From contig NZ_CP051677.1 in NCBI RefSeq assembly GCF_012849055.1, positions 3,549,001 through 3,613,000 on the forward strand: a stretch of 64,000 nucleotides of DNA, given 5' to 3'. Under the pieces are notes generated by a model. It saw nothing but the letters and a program-made list of their open reading frames with translations. It did not search any database and was not told the DNA's origin. A program made the position numbers and the translations under genes. Origin of the DNA: Spirosoma rhododendri (GTDB lineage Bacteria > Bacteroidota > Bacteroidia > Cytophagales > Spirosomataceae). Shown here in pieces: positions 17,296 through 25,376 of this stretch. How positions within the stretch are numbered: the first letter of the stretch is position 1; each line of letters opens with the position of its first letter.

Positions 17296-17424
17296 ATGTA
17301 CAAGGAAACCTGTTGGTACTGCCCTCGACGCCCGTCGGCAACGCAGCGACTCGGCCACGTAACCGGTCTGATTCTCTATCCCTTCTGGAGCGCCTACCGC
17401 CGACTTCGTCAATTCAGCAACTAA
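17296..17424 (+). CDS. 42-residue Cys/Arg-rich peptide
   Basis: A short frame (MYKETCWYCPRRPSATQRLG ... LPFWSAYRRLRQFSN-like end) with CxxC near the N-terminus and strongly basic composition. Its ATG comes one base after TTCATTCTACG, the leader motif seen before other early genes, which is the main reason to believe it is translated. It may be a membrane-active or nucleic-acid-binding mini-protein; no family known. Confidence 0.4.
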   Translation: MYKETCWYCPRRPSATQRLGHVTGLILYPFWSAYRRLRQFSN

Positions 17425-17442
17425 CCCATATAGTTTACAACT

Positions 17443-18075
17443 ATGAATCAACCGATCAGTGACGTTCGTACCCTGGCGAATCTAACTCGGGAAGAAGGCC
17501 AGAGCCTATTTTCACTTGGTTTCGGCTTTACACCACCACTTGATGCGCTGACGAATAGCTATCAGGGCGGACTGGCTTCGTACCGGATCATCAGTGACAG
17601 CACATTTACGATGATTTTGTACCAGGGTGGGGGTATGTCGGCCTTCCGGGAACACGACGATATCAGCAGCCCGGTATCGGTCAATATCGCCAAAGTCGTT
17701 GGCTACCTCAATTCGCTGGAGATCGACTTCGATCGGATTCCGGTACCGGCTCAGCTGTCGGTTACGCTGCCGGCATTATCACCCATTATAGGGCCGGTTT
17801 TTACCGTTCGCCCACAGACCGCCGTCGTTACGGAGTCGGTAGGGGAGTTGCTGACGGTGGCTGGCCACTGGGCCAGTGGTACTATGCTTAAGCCCCCCGT
17901 CACGCTCGAGGAGTTCAAAGATCGGCTGAACCGGGAAATGAACTTCATGACGGCGGATAGCTACAACCTGACTGGTATCGAGGTCCAGTGGATGGATGAG
18001 GGTTGTACGGTCCTGGCAATTGCCACGACAGTGGTTCCCGTGATGGTTCTCGCTACGATCACACTAACCGAATAA
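17443..18075 (+). CDS. Hypothetical phage protein
   Basis: A 210-residue mostly beta protein (SYRIISDSTFTMILYQGGGM; QLSVTLPALSPIIGPVFTVR) ending in a hydrophobic strand-rich part (CTVLAIATTVVPVMVLATIT). No signal peptide and no recognisable domain. It stands between the replication genes and the HNH gene in the same direction and probably belongs to the early transcript. Confidence 0.5.
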   Translation: MNQPISDVRTLANLTREEGQSLFSLGFGFTPPLDALTNSYQGGLASYRIISDSTFTMILYQGGGMSAFREHDDISSPVSVNIAKVVGYLNSLEIDFDRIPVPAQLSVTLPALSPIIGPVFTVRPQTAVVTESVGELLTVAGHWASGTMLKPPVTLEEFKDRLNREMNFMTADSYNLTGIEVQWMDEGCTVLAIATTVVPVMVLATITLTE

Positions 18076-18088
18076 TATAACAGATTTC

Positions 18089-18409
18089 ATGAACAGAGAC
18101 TTTCATTTCCGTATTGGCGCAGCTGTGTCGTGTAGTGTCGCCAATGACCAGGTAAACCTTGAGCACGTCGACGTGATGTACAAACATTCCGACGCTCCGG
18201 ACGACTGGAAAGATCGAAACGGTCATTTTACCGAAAAAGGCGTTGATATGCTCCTGTTCGGATTCACGGCCGCACTGATAGGCGTGATTCACGCAACTGG
18301 TCACCAGCGGGGCGCGGATACGGCCGCATTGATGCGGCAGGCGATCAGTTTGATGGAGCAGCAGTTCGTTATGCAGGTGTCGACGACTAACGTTCACTCA
18401 CCCCGGTAG
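18089..18409 (+). CDS. Hypothetical phage protein
   Basis: A 106-residue protein (MNRDFHFRIGAAVSCSVAND; FGFTAALIGVIHATGHQRGA) with an N-terminal sheet and a helical C-terminal half. It resembles small unknown proteins of Bacteroidota phages only in general character. It sits 13 bases after the previous stop and 4 bases before the HNH gene. Confidence 0.5.
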   Translation: MNRDFHFRIGAAVSCSVANDQVNLEHVDVMYKHSDAPDDWKDRNGHFTEKGVDMLLFGFTAALIGVIHATGHQRGADTAALMRQAISLMEQQFVMQVSTTNVHSPR

Positions 18410-18413
18410 CACG

Positions 18414-18755
18414 ATGGCGATGGACCGCAGCAGGTACCCCCGTGGCTGGCGCAGGATCAGCAACCGGTATCGATTCGAGGTGGCCAATGGCATTTGCGAG
18501 CAGTGTGGGGTAAAACACGGAACGGTATATCCGAAGGGGCCAGATCTGAAGTGTGCCTACCCGGCAACCCGCATCGTCATTGTATTCCTGAACGCGGCCC
18601 ATCGCTATCATAACACAGACAGCAGTGATGACGAAGATCTGATTGCTTTATGCCCGCGCTGCCATGCCAGATACGACATGGATGATATCCTGAGCAAGAA
18701 GGTGTACGGTATGAATCACGCGGGTCCCCAACAACTAAAACTATTCGACCAATGA
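18414..18755 (+). CDS. HNH-type endonuclease-like protein
   Basis: The 113-residue protein has two CxxC zinc knuckles (ICEQCG, residues 28-31; ALCPRCHARYD, 80-83) around AAHRYHNTDSSDDEDLIALC. This matches the HNH fold H...N..D.N...LC..CH. In phages such nucleases sit near terminase and aid packaging, or act in homing or repair. This one ends the early block, not the packaging block, so repair or host-DNA breakdown is equally possible. A terminator follows within 100 bases. Confidence 0.75.
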   Translation: MAMDRSRYPRGWRRISNRYRFEVANGICEQCGVKHGTVYPKGPDLKCAYPATRIVIVFLNAAHRYHNTDSSDDEDLIALCPRCHARYDMDDILSKKVYGMNHAGPQQLKLFDQ

Positions 18756-18850
18756 GACTCTTTCTGAAGCGAGGGCCACCACCTTAATGCAGACCGGGAC
18801 GTGGGGATTGAACCACCTGGTGTCAAAATGAGAACCCCACCGACCAGCAG

Positions 18851-18882
18851 AAGCCATCCAATAGGGTGGCTTTTGTGTTTTT
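18851..18882 (+). terminator. Terminator of the early operon
   Basis: AAGCCATCC (18851-18859) pairs with GGTGGCTT (18865-18872, with wobble), followed by TTGTGTTTTT. It ends the run of rightward early genes after the HNH gene. Confidence 0.7.
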
Positions 18883-19162
18883 CTACGATTTCGGTCTGTG
18901 CTGGCGATTTTACTTATAAGTGAAGTCCGACCCACCAGTTTCACTTATAAATGGCTGGTAGGTGCCTTTCCCGGCCGGTTTGGAGTGTCGTTTCCCTGAA
19001 TTACCGCGAGTGTCCCCGAAATCCGTGCCGATTGCCTGCGCGACGTTGCCATGCTCACTGCCCCGATCGGCGGGGGCGACACCGCCCAAACCACCGTTTT
19101 AAAGCCTACAGGTAACAGTAAATCAGAAAAAAAACAGAAAAGCTAAATAGCTGTAATTCTCC

Positions 19163-19318
19163 CCCTGATTACCCCTGATTTCCCTGATAGATATAAGTAA
19201 TTGATAATGAATAGTAATAGCATATATAAAGGGGGTGTTTTTTCAGGGACGTTCAGGGGTGTCAGGGACAATCAGGGAAATCAGGGGGAGATTTTTCAGG
19301 GAAACACGCTATTCAGGG
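19163..19318. other. Putative phage replication origin (phased iterons flanking AT-rich DNA)
   Basis: Three CCCTGA hexamers (19163, 19173, 19182) and seven TCAGGG hexamers (19243, 19253, 19262, 19272, 19281, 19296, 19313) face each other across a ~46-base AT-rich stretch (19188-19233). Spacings of 10, 9, 10 and 9 bases put copies on one face of the helix. The stretch 18883-19523 has no credible gene. Phased iterons next to an AT-rich unwinding region are the hallmark of an initiator-bound origin. The adjacent replication operon fits, though no separate initiator is recognised. Confidence 0.55.
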
Positions 19319-19523
19319 GAAAAACTGATTTTTTTATCGCAGATAAGCCTCCAAGCAGTCGCATACAACCATATGATATGTGTTGAATTTTAAAGGGATT
19401 ACCGGAAGGAGTAAACCAGACGGACTTTTACAAAATATATTGTAACTACTCAGGTACTAATACGCGTGTATTTAATTTTATTTTAACTAATTTTCGACGT
19501 ATTCTCCGTACTCTTCGTAACTC

Positions 19524-20117
19524 ATGTACTTCTGCGAACCAGTGTTGTTTGAGATTCCGGTGCGCCCGCGAATCCGTAAGTTTATTCACACCCATTTAAT
19601 TGATGAGCGGGGGCGTCGACGCCCGATGCTCGTCAGTTCGGACGCGCAGGGGGCCAGTCTGTGGATGTGGGCACTGGCACAGTCTGAAAAGGTGCAGCTG
19701 AACACCGGATGGCGCAGGCCCAAGCCTGATAATAGTTACCTGCACACCGACGGAGCCGGTCGGATTATGGCCCCGGACGACATGACCGACGTAATCGGTC
19801 TGGCAATCCACGAGTTTCACAAAAGCCGCCAGCAGTATCTGCTCAACTACGCCGAACTGGAGGCATTCAGCAGCTGGGTCGACTACCTGATTCGGAACGA
19901 GCTGATCTGTTTCTGCGAGGAAAAGCAACACCTGCCCCTGATGGAGCGCATCCGTCAATTTGCTGACTGCTACGATTTTTCCGAAGATGATATCTCCGAG
20001 GCTAATCTGAAGCAGATCGTTTACCGCCACGGCTCGACCCAGCCCGATGCATTTCGGAGCTTCAATACCGGAGTCGCCCTTATCAACCATTTCACAGCTT
20101 ACCCAATGGCTGCCTGA
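19524..20117 (+). CDS. Hypothetical phage protein
   Basis: A 197-residue soluble protein (FIHTHLIDERGRRRPMLVSS; AIHEFHKSRQQYLLNYAELE) with a helical centre and acidic C-terminal third. It is the first gene after the origin-like region and the last before the first late-type element at 20126. It may be a late regulator or a structural accessory; no domain supports either. Confidence 0.5.
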   Translation: MYFCEPVLFEIPVRPRIRKFIHTHLIDERGRRRPMLVSSDAQGASLWMWALAQSEKVQLNTGWRRPKPDNSYLHTDGAGRIMAPDDMTDVIGLAIHEFHKSRQQYLLNYAELEAFSSWVDYLIRNELICFCEEKQHLPLMERIRQFADCYDFSEDDISEANLKQIVYRHGSTQPDAFRSFNTGVALINHFTAYPMAA

Positions 20118-20125
20118 TTTAGTCT

Positions 20126-20176
20126 GTCATCACGCCTGTCACGTCTGCCCCCCAGTGATGCCGGCACATTTGCCCC
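20126..20176 (+). promoter_or_regulatory. Late element, copy 1
   Basis: GTCATCACGCCTGTCACG (20126-20143), then CACATTTG 20 nt later, with ATG exactly 34 nt after the end of the first block. It is the first of six copies. The second block is close to the Bacteroidota -7 box TAnnTTTG. Confidence 0.6.
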
Positions 20177-20626
20177 ATGACTGATCTGAATTACGACCCG
20201 GTCAACAACATTGGGGGGCTATATCGAATCCGGTTTGTGCCAGTTGCTGGAGTAACTCCAACCCTGGCCACCGGTACCCCAAATTTTCGCGATGGGTTCC
20301 GGTTCTATACCGCCTACGGTACCGAATCGACGCGAGGCTACGAAGAACGACAATCGAACAGCGATAACGGCCCGGTTTGGGATGTGACCGTTTCCGCCTT
20401 CTTACCCGGCGACAGTCCTGAACGGCGTGCTCAACTGGCCGAGATGGTGCGTCACCGATTCATCATTCAATGTGAGGATAACAATGGCCAGCTGCGGCAG
20501 GTCGGTAGTTATGAACAGCCGCTCGAACTGACCTATCAGTTCGTCACCGGCAAGGCTGTCGCAGATTTGCGCGGCTACGCCCTCACCTTCCGGGGCAGTC
20601 TCTCTGAGGCCCCGGCCATTCTTTGA
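20177..20626 (+). CDS. Small phage structural-like protein
   Basis: A 149-residue beta-rich protein (GGLYRIRFVPVAGVTPTLAT; PLELTYQFVTGKAVADLRGY) that I place with virion components because it has its own late-type element and ends at a strong terminator. It could be a decoration, tail-tube or completion protein; the sequence alone does not decide. It is the only gene on this transcript, which suggests expression separate from the capsid operon. Confidence 0.5.
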   Translation: MTDLNYDPVNNIGGLYRIRFVPVAGVTPTLATGTPNFRDGFRFYTAYGTESTRGYEERQSNSDNGPVWDVTVSAFLPGDSPERRAQLAEMVRHRFIIQCEDNNGQLRQVGSYEQPLELTYQFVTGKAVADLRGYALTFRGSLSEAPAIL

Positions 20627-20657
20627 GTATGCCTTGCTTTCATAACGGTGGTTTCTG

Positions 20658-20691
20658 AACCCCCGCTGGTTTTACCGGCGGGGGTTTTTTG
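20658..20691 (+). terminator. Intrinsic terminator after the 20177 gene
   Basis: The GC-rich stem ACCCCCGC..GG / CC..GCGGGGGT ends in TTTTTTG. It separates the 20177 transcript from the protease/capsid operon, which has its own late element just downstream. Confidence 0.85.
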
Positions 20692-20707
20692 TGGAATCTT
20701 CATTCGC

Positions 20708-20758
20708 GTCATCACGCCTGTCACGCCCGGCCCCTCGCAATAGGGGCAGTTTCGGGCC
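20708..20758 (+). promoter_or_regulatory. Late element, copy 2 (capsid operon)
   Basis: GTCATCACGCCTGTCACG (20708-20725), then GCAGTTTCGG at the same offset as in the other copies; the ATG of the protease gene lies exactly 34 nt after the block. Nested short inverted repeats (CCCCT/AGGGG, GCCCG/CGGGC) fill the spacer. Confidence 0.65.
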
Positions 20759-22264
20759 ATGATTAGCCAATTTCAAATCCTTTCCGCCCTGCTACGCCAC
20801 AAGTGGGCCATCGAACCCATCTGGGCCGAACAGCACCAAACGCTACTTGATAGCTACCTGGCTGGTAAGCTGGATTTGAAGCTGCTGCAACAAAACGCCA
20901 TTGATGAGGCCGGGGGCGTCGATCCGATCAGCTCGATCGGCTACGTACTGGCGTCGGACGAGGTCGACACACCGCCCGGCGGCCCGGCCGTTACCGCCAC
21001 TAACCCCCGCAACCGCTATGCGCTAGACAACCCTGACCTCCCCGAAAACAGCGTATTCGTCCTTGATATTCGCGGGCCGATTATGAAGGAAACCACGTGC
21101 TGCACACTAGGCACGGAGGACTACGCTAAACTGATTCGTCGTGCCTACGCACACCCCAAAATCATCGGTATTGTCAACCTGGTCGATTCGCCAGGTGGCC
21201 AGCTGTTTGGTACCCCGACGCTGTACGACGCCATTCGAGATCCACAAAAGCCGGTTGTTTCGGTAGTATGCGAGGGACTCATGGCGTCGGCAGCGTACTG
21301 GCTGGCCTGCGGCTCCGACGAGATTCTGGCGACCCAGCAGACCGATATGATCGGCTCTATTGGCGTATTCGTCAGCTTTCGGGACAACCGGAAGGCGCTG
21401 GCGCTGGCCGGTATCGAGGTTCACACGGTCTATTCTGACCGCTCAGCCGAGAAAAACAAACCGTTCCGCGACGCACTGGAAGGCGATACAGCGGCCCTGA
21501 CGGAAGATCTGAACCAGGCTGCCGACTTATTCCGTGTCGCCGTCGAAACCGGCCGTGGTGCCAAGCTGAAGCCCGTCACGAAGGGCGGTGCCGACGTGTT
21601 CAAAGGCGGTCTGTTCTACGCATCCAAAGCGATCGAGTTAGGGCTTATTGACGGCTTCGGCGACCTCGACGTGGCCGTAGCCCGCGTGGCGGAGCTGGCA
21701 AAGCAACCCCGCGCGACGGCCGTGGAACCTACGCCTGCCGAACCGACCGGCGACGGCAACGATCTGGACGACGAACACGACAACGACAACGACCCTGAAG
21801 CTGACGCTTCCACGCCTGTCACTGAGCCTGTTCTGGCCAGCCAGGATTCTTCTGTTTCCCCAACTAATCAAACCGACACAACCATGTTTGGCGACAAACA
21901 CAAACTCATTACGGCCCTTGCTGGCGTCGAGTCTTCGGCCATTACCGATGATCAGCTCAACGCAATCAATGCTAACCTGGATGCTCAGAACATCAAAGGT
22001 ATTCGCGTCATCTCACAAGGCTATTTGGACGAGATGACAACTAGTGCTACAGCGCTGACGACCGCTCAGGAGCAGGTGTCGAAGCTGACCCAGGAGCGTG
22101 ACCAGCTGCAATCAAAGGTCAACGAATACGGCTCGCAGCCTGGCGTGCTGGGTACGACCTCGCAGAAAACCGAAGAGCCACAGGTAGCGGCCGGCGATGA
22201 CGAAGAAGTCATCTCGGAAACCGACGCCAAACTGCGCTCGATGGCCTCCCTGAAGGGCAAATAA
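20759..22264 (+). CDS. Capsid maturation protease (S49/SppA-like) fused to scaffold-like tail
   Basis: A 501-residue protein. Residues ~95-310 are a ClpP/SppA-fold serine protease: NLVDSPGG, nucleophile Ser177 in EGLMASAAYWLACG, and the general-base Lys most likely 232 (SDRSAEKNKPF), about 55 residues later as in Bacillus SppA. After an acidic low-complexity linker (~325-365) comes a C-terminal domain with a coiled coil (TTAQEQVSKLTQERDQLQSK), like the internal scaffolds many phages fuse to this protease. It would cut the scaffold and perhaps capsid N-termini during prohead maturation. The major capsid gene follows after a hairpin. Confidence 0.88.
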   Translation: MISQFQILSALLRHKWAIEPIWAEQHQTLLDSYLAGKLDLKLLQQNAIDEAGGVDPISSIGYVLASDEVDTPPGGPAVTATNPRNRYALDNPDLPENSVFVLDIRGPIMKETTCCTLGTEDYAKLIRRAYAHPKIIGIVNLVDSPGGQLFGTPTLYDAIRDPQKPVVSVVCEGLMASAAYWLACGSDEILATQQTDMIGSIGVFVSFRDNRKALALAGIEVHTVYSDRSAEKNKPFRDALEGDTAALTEDLNQAADLFRVAVETGRGAKLKPVTKGGADVFKGGLFYASKAIELGLIDGFGDLDVAVARVAELAKQPRATAVEPTPAEPTGDGNDLDDEHDNDNDPEADASTPVTEPVLASQDSSVSPTNQTDTTMFGDKHKLITALAGVESSAITDDQLNAINANLDAQNIKGIRVISQGYLDEMTTSATALTTAQEQVSKLTQERDQLQSKVNEYGSQPGVLGTTSQKTEEPQVAAGDDEEVISETDAKLRSMASLKGK

Positions 22265-22270
22265 CCTGAT

Positions 22271-22303
22271 CGATCATCGACCGCCTTAGGCGGTCGATGA
22301 TCG
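22271..22303 (+). terminator. 15-bp hairpin before the major capsid gene
   Basis: CGATCATCGACCGCC pairs perfectly with GGCGGTCGATGATCG across a three-base loop. No T-run follows, so it may attenuate, act as an RNA-processing site or protect the capsid mRNA 5' end more than terminate. Confidence 0.6.
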
Positions 22304-22339
22304 CAATTCTTACTCCGTAACTTCCTTAATCTCACAATT

Positions 22340-23416
22340 GTGGCAAAGACCCAAACCGATCTGCAAGCGATTGCCGGCTACGCTGGCGAATACGCAGAAA
22401 CGATTATTCTGGCCGTCATGCAGGCGCTCGACATCACCAAGGATGTCTCGGTGCTGACGAACCTGAAGACATCAACCATCCTACCAAAATACGTTGCCAG
22501 CGAGGGGCTGCGGCCGTACAGTTCGGCTGTAAAAACGCCGAAAGGTCAGTCGGGTACGTTCAGCGCGCGTCGCATCGACCCACGTACGGCGATGAAGATT
22601 CTGGATATCATTCCGGAAGAATTCCGTGATACGTACCTGGCTCGTGGTCTGGCTGCCAACGCCAAAGATTACCCACAGGGCTTCGGTCAGTACTTCTGGC
22701 TGGCACAAATTCTCAAAATCGCGGAAGAGATCAACGACAACATCTACCTGTCGATTGACCCCAAAACGGTTGCGCCATTCGATGCTACGGTGAACTACAC
22801 CGTCGGAAGCAAAGTGTTCTTCGAGGAGAACTACTACCAGGTCGTAACGGCGACGACTGCTGGCCAGACGCCTACGAGCGTTCCTGCATCGTTTCTGGAC
22901 ATCAACAACAAATGCCTGGGTATCGGATTCGGTACCATCATCGCGCAGGAATACAACAGCCTTCCCGCTGCTAACCGTATTGCTACGGGCATTATCACCG
23001 ATACCAATGCTTTCGACAAGGTATCGGGTATGTACAAAGCCATGCCGTCGAAAAAGCAGGCGTTGGGCGGTACCGCGTTTGTGTCGTACAACACCTACCA
23101 GAACTACCAGAGCAGCCTGCTCAACAAGTTCACTAATGGTACCTCGGCGTATGAAGTGCCCGGCAAACCCGGTATGCTGATTTTCGGCTCAGACGGTAAG
23201 TGGAACGTGCAGGCGGCCTCGTGGATGGGCAATTCGGGCCGGATCATCATGACCCAGCCGAAGAAAAACATGTTCATGGGCACCGACCAGCTGCCTGACC
23301 TGACGACGGTTGGTAACATGATCCCCCACATCCACGGCTTCCTGGCCAAGTTCCAGATGATTCTGGCCTGCCAGTTCGCCGATATGGATACGCTGTTCGT
23401 AAACGACCAGGCGTAA
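22340..23416 (+). CDS. Major capsid protein
   Basis: The 358-residue product is called from position, directly after the protease/scaffold gene, and from its pattern: a helical N-terminus (YAGEYAETIILAVMQALDIT), a central insertion (~145-195), and a C-terminal segment like HK97-fold capsid subunits of Bacteroidota phages (MIPHIHGFLAKFQMILACQF, ending DMDTLFVNDQA). The start is GTG (22340-22342; VAKTQTDLQA), unusual and shared with three other virion genes here. Hairpins flank the gene on both sides, consistent with very high expression from a stable mRNA. Confidence 0.8.
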   Translation: MAKTQTDLQAIAGYAGEYAETIILAVMQALDITKDVSVLTNLKTSTILPKYVASEGLRPYSSAVKTPKGQSGTFSARRIDPRTAMKILDIIPEEFRDTYLARGLAANAKDYPQGFGQYFWLAQILKIAEEINDNIYLSIDPKTVAPFDATVNYTVGSKVFFEENYYQVVTATTAGQTPTSVPASFLDINNKCLGIGFGTIIAQEYNSLPAANRIATGIITDTNAFDKVSGMYKAMPSKKQALGGTAFVSYNTYQNYQSSLLNKFTNGTSAYEVPGKPGMLIFGSDGKWNVQAASWMGNSGRIIMTQPKKNMFMGTDQLPDLTTVGNMIPHIHGFLAKFQMILACQFADMDTLFVNDQA

Positions 23417-23450
23417 TTCGACTTAACCCAGACTATTCTTCAACCCTGAC

Positions 23451-23483
23451 GATTGGATGCCCGCGATAGGTGGGCATCCAATC
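23451..23483 (+). terminator. 12-bp hairpin after the major capsid gene
   Basis: GATTGGATGCCC (23451-23462) pairs with GGGCATCCAATC (23472-23483). It lacks a T-tract and sits 21 bases before the next GTG start. It may cut read-through from the abundant capsid transcript. Confidence 0.6.
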
Positions 23484-23503
23484 ATTCAAACAGACTTACT
23501 ACT

Positions 23504-23830
23504 GTGGAACTCACTAAGGAACAGGAGGAAATAGAAGCCCTCAAATTACAACTGAAAGCGGCTAACGAAGCCAAAGAAGCCAGCGCCCGTCAAGTACTCG
23601 AGGCCGGTGAAGTGGTGCAGGATCTCAAGAAGCAATTGGCTGAGAAGCCTGCTGCTGACGAGGAAAAGACGTATGGCAAGGTCACTGTCGGCAAAGCGAC
23701 GTATGATCTGGTCGTTCCTTCCTTCAACTACCTGGGTGAAATCGTCACCATCGACGTGCTCAACCAGAAGTCGAAACTCGCTGAGCAGCTGGTGAAGGAC
23801 GGCGTATCGTTCCTGCAAAAAGCTGAGTAG
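23504..23830 (+). CDS. Small coiled-coil capsid-cluster protein
   Basis: The GTG at 23504 (VELTKEQEEIEALKLQ) is preferred to the ATG at 23453, which lies in the hairpin. The 108-residue protein has an N-terminal coiled coil (EIEALKLQLKAANEAKEASA) and a C-terminal domain (KVTVGKATYDLVVPSFNYLG). Its place after the capsid protein fits a decoration, head-stabilising or assembly cofactor, but the sequence does not identify it. Confidence 0.6.
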   Translation: MELTKEQEEIEALKLQLKAANEAKEASARQVLEAGEVVQDLKKQLAEKPAADEEKTYGKVTVGKATYDLVVPSFNYLGEIVTIDVLNQKSKLAEQLVKDGVSFLQKAE

Positions 23831-23843
23831 TTCAATCCATTCA

Positions 23844-23873
23844 GGTTAGACCGGTCGACAGACCGGTTTAACC
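23844..23873 (+). terminator. Hairpin before the 23899 gene
   Basis: GGTTAGACCGGTC (23844-23856) pairs with GACCGGTTTAACC (23861-23873; one G-T wobble) around a GACA tetraloop. Third in a series of strong hairpins without U-tracts in the capsid cluster. Confidence 0.55.
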
Positions 23874-23898
23874 GCTTCACTCCGTAACGACCCCAACA

Positions 23899-24431
23899 AT
23901 GGACTACACAAACCTTCTCGGCCCCGATGGTACCGAGAACAATATGGGGGTACCGAGCTGTTTTTCTATTTGATCTCGCACTCAAATATTAAAACGTTCG
24001 GCACGCCACCAGCCAACCCGGCTACGCCAGCTGATGCCTACGTGATTACAACTCCTCACGTGTGCAACACCGGAAAGAACTTCACTCAGGTCTACTGTAC
24101 GCCCGATACCTCAGAACTGGAGGGCGGAATGAACGGCGAAATTGACGGCCGTAGCTTCAAAGTGACCTTCAAATTTTTCTATCCGGGTTCGAAGAAAGAG
24201 CTATTCGCCTTCAAGAACCGGGTTAAAAACGACAAGTTCGTTCTGGAGGTGCCGCTGTCTGACGGGACAATTATCCAGATCGGGTCGGCCAAATTTCCGG
24301 CCTACATCGCCCCCAGCTTTAAATCGGAAAAGATGTCAGGCCGTGGTAAAGGAGCGGAGTTCGAGGTTACGTGCTGGATGCCGGATATGCTGATTTACAG
24401 CGCAGCCATCCCGCTCACGCCAGCGGTTTAA
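23899..24431 (+). CDS. Virion protein, possibly tail tube, with a -1 frame break
   Basis: Translation from ATG 23899 gives MDYTNLLGPDGTENNMGVPS and stops soon after; the frame one base back reads GTELFFYLISHSNIKTFGTP and continues to 24431. Joining them at the G5 run (23946-23950) gives a natural ~178-residue protein (NNMGGTELFFYL). One more G, or -1 slippage on GGGGG, restores it. The only start codon in the long frame is a weak TTG at 23970. The beta-rich body (SFKVTFKFFYPGSKKELFAF; GAEFEVTCWMP) would fit a tail-tube or head-tail protein; the assignment is tentative. Confidence 0.6.
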
Positions 24432-24443
24432 CCAACCTCAGCC

Positions 24444-24647
24444 ATGCCGAAAGAAACAACTAAGGCGGCTTCCACCAAAGGCATTGTCGGTCTGCTAGCG
24501 ACCGACTCGATGCTGATCAGGTTCGCCGGGCGTGATTACGACCTGGCGAACCTATCGGCCGACGATGAGGCATACCTGCGTCAGTTTCCCGACCAGGTGC
24601 CCTATCTGCAAAAACCATTAGACGTGAGCAACCCTGCCAACGACTAG
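24444..24647 (+). CDS. Small phage protein in the capsid cluster
   Basis: A 67-residue protein (IRFAGRDYDLANLSADDEAY; LRQFPDQVPYLQKP) with a short Lys/Thr N-terminus. It starts 12 bases after the previous stop and ends before an intrinsic terminator, closing this structural operon. No family can be named; small proteins here are often assembly chaperones or connectors. Confidence 0.55.
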   Translation: MPKETTKAASTKGIVGLLATDSMLIRFAGRDYDLANLSADDEAYLRQFPDQVPYLQKPLDVSNPAND

Positions 24648-24664
24648 TACTGTGGAACGCCGAT

Positions 24665-24697
24665 AAGAAGCCTGCCGATTGGCGGGCTTCTTTCTTT
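24665..24697 (+). terminator. Terminator of the capsid operon
   Basis: AAGAAGCCTGCC pairs with GGCGGGCTTCTT across GATT and is followed by TCTTTC. A clear intrinsic terminator. Confidence 0.8.
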
Positions 24698-24713
24698 CAA
24701 CCCTAACGCACTC

Positions 24714-25376
24714 ATGCAACCTACGCTACTCGAACAACTGGCCGCCTGGCTTGACAACCGCGTCTACGACGTCGGGGTATTGCTGTATCAGCAGATCCAC
24801 GGCGACGGGTTCATGCTGTCGATGCTGAAGGGCGGTGCCGACGACTATAACCGGAAGAAACTCACCGACGCCCTACAGACTCATCACGATCAGCTGAGTG
24901 CGGCAGAAACCGCCCTGGTCGAAAGCTACCCCGAGTCGCTGACCGGTGATCTGGAGCGGGGTAAGATCCTGATGGATGAGCGTACTGCGCTGAAGGAGCG
25001 AATGCGGTACATGGCCGATCAGGGCATCACCAAAGGCGAAGACCTCAAACGCCTGGCGTACCGGGTGCTGACCATCCGGGATGATCTCGGTACCATCTAC
25101 GGCCGTAAGGAATTCTTCCGCCAGCATGGCTACATGCCAGACGCGCCGGCCGTCGACCCGGCCATCACGGAAGCCGCGCTGATGAAGCGGCTTTTGTCGG
25201 TTCGGACCTACATCAGCAAAGAAACCCGGCGGCTCGCGCAGCTGACCGCTGACGACCCGAAACGACCCAAATACGAGCAGAAACTACGGGCATTCACCAG
25301 TGAGGCCGAGCAGCTTAAGCAGCAGCTGGCAACGCTGACTAATAACCCATACGATAATGTCACTATTCTCGACTAG
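24714..25376 (+). CDS. Hypothetical phage protein with coiled coils
   Basis: A 220-residue mainly helical protein with charged heptads (LSAAETALVESYPESLTGDL; KRLLSVRTYISKETRRLAQL) and a C-terminal coiled coil (TSEAEQLKQQLATL). It opens the packaging cluster and overlaps the PLD-like gene by 20 bases. Similar helical proteins near terminase can be assembly factors, but no family is recognised. Confidence 0.55.
   Translation: MQPTLLEQLAAWLDNRVYDVGVLLYQQIHGDGFMLSMLKGGADDYNRKKLTDALQTHHDQLSAAETALVESYPESLTGDLERGKILMDERTALKERMRYMADQGITKGEDLKRLAYRVLTIRDDLGTIYGRKEFFRQHGYMPDAPAVDPAITEAALMKRLLSVRTYISKETRRLAQLTADDPKRPKYEQKLRAFTSEAEQLKQQLATLTNNPYDNVTILD

Noticed and set aside
18790..18850. tRNA-like stretch on the minus strand (GGTTCAATCCCCAC)
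   Set aside because: The T-arm-like hairpin pairs, but no matching acceptor, D-arm or anticodon arm could be built.
19201..19386. 61-residue frame across the iterons
   Set aside because: It is just translation of repeated TCAGGG sequence; composition (Gly/Asn/Phe) follows the repeats.
24655..24670. GTGGAAC at 24655, like the GTG starts of virion genes
   Set aside because: The frame stops after four codons and the terminator begins at once.
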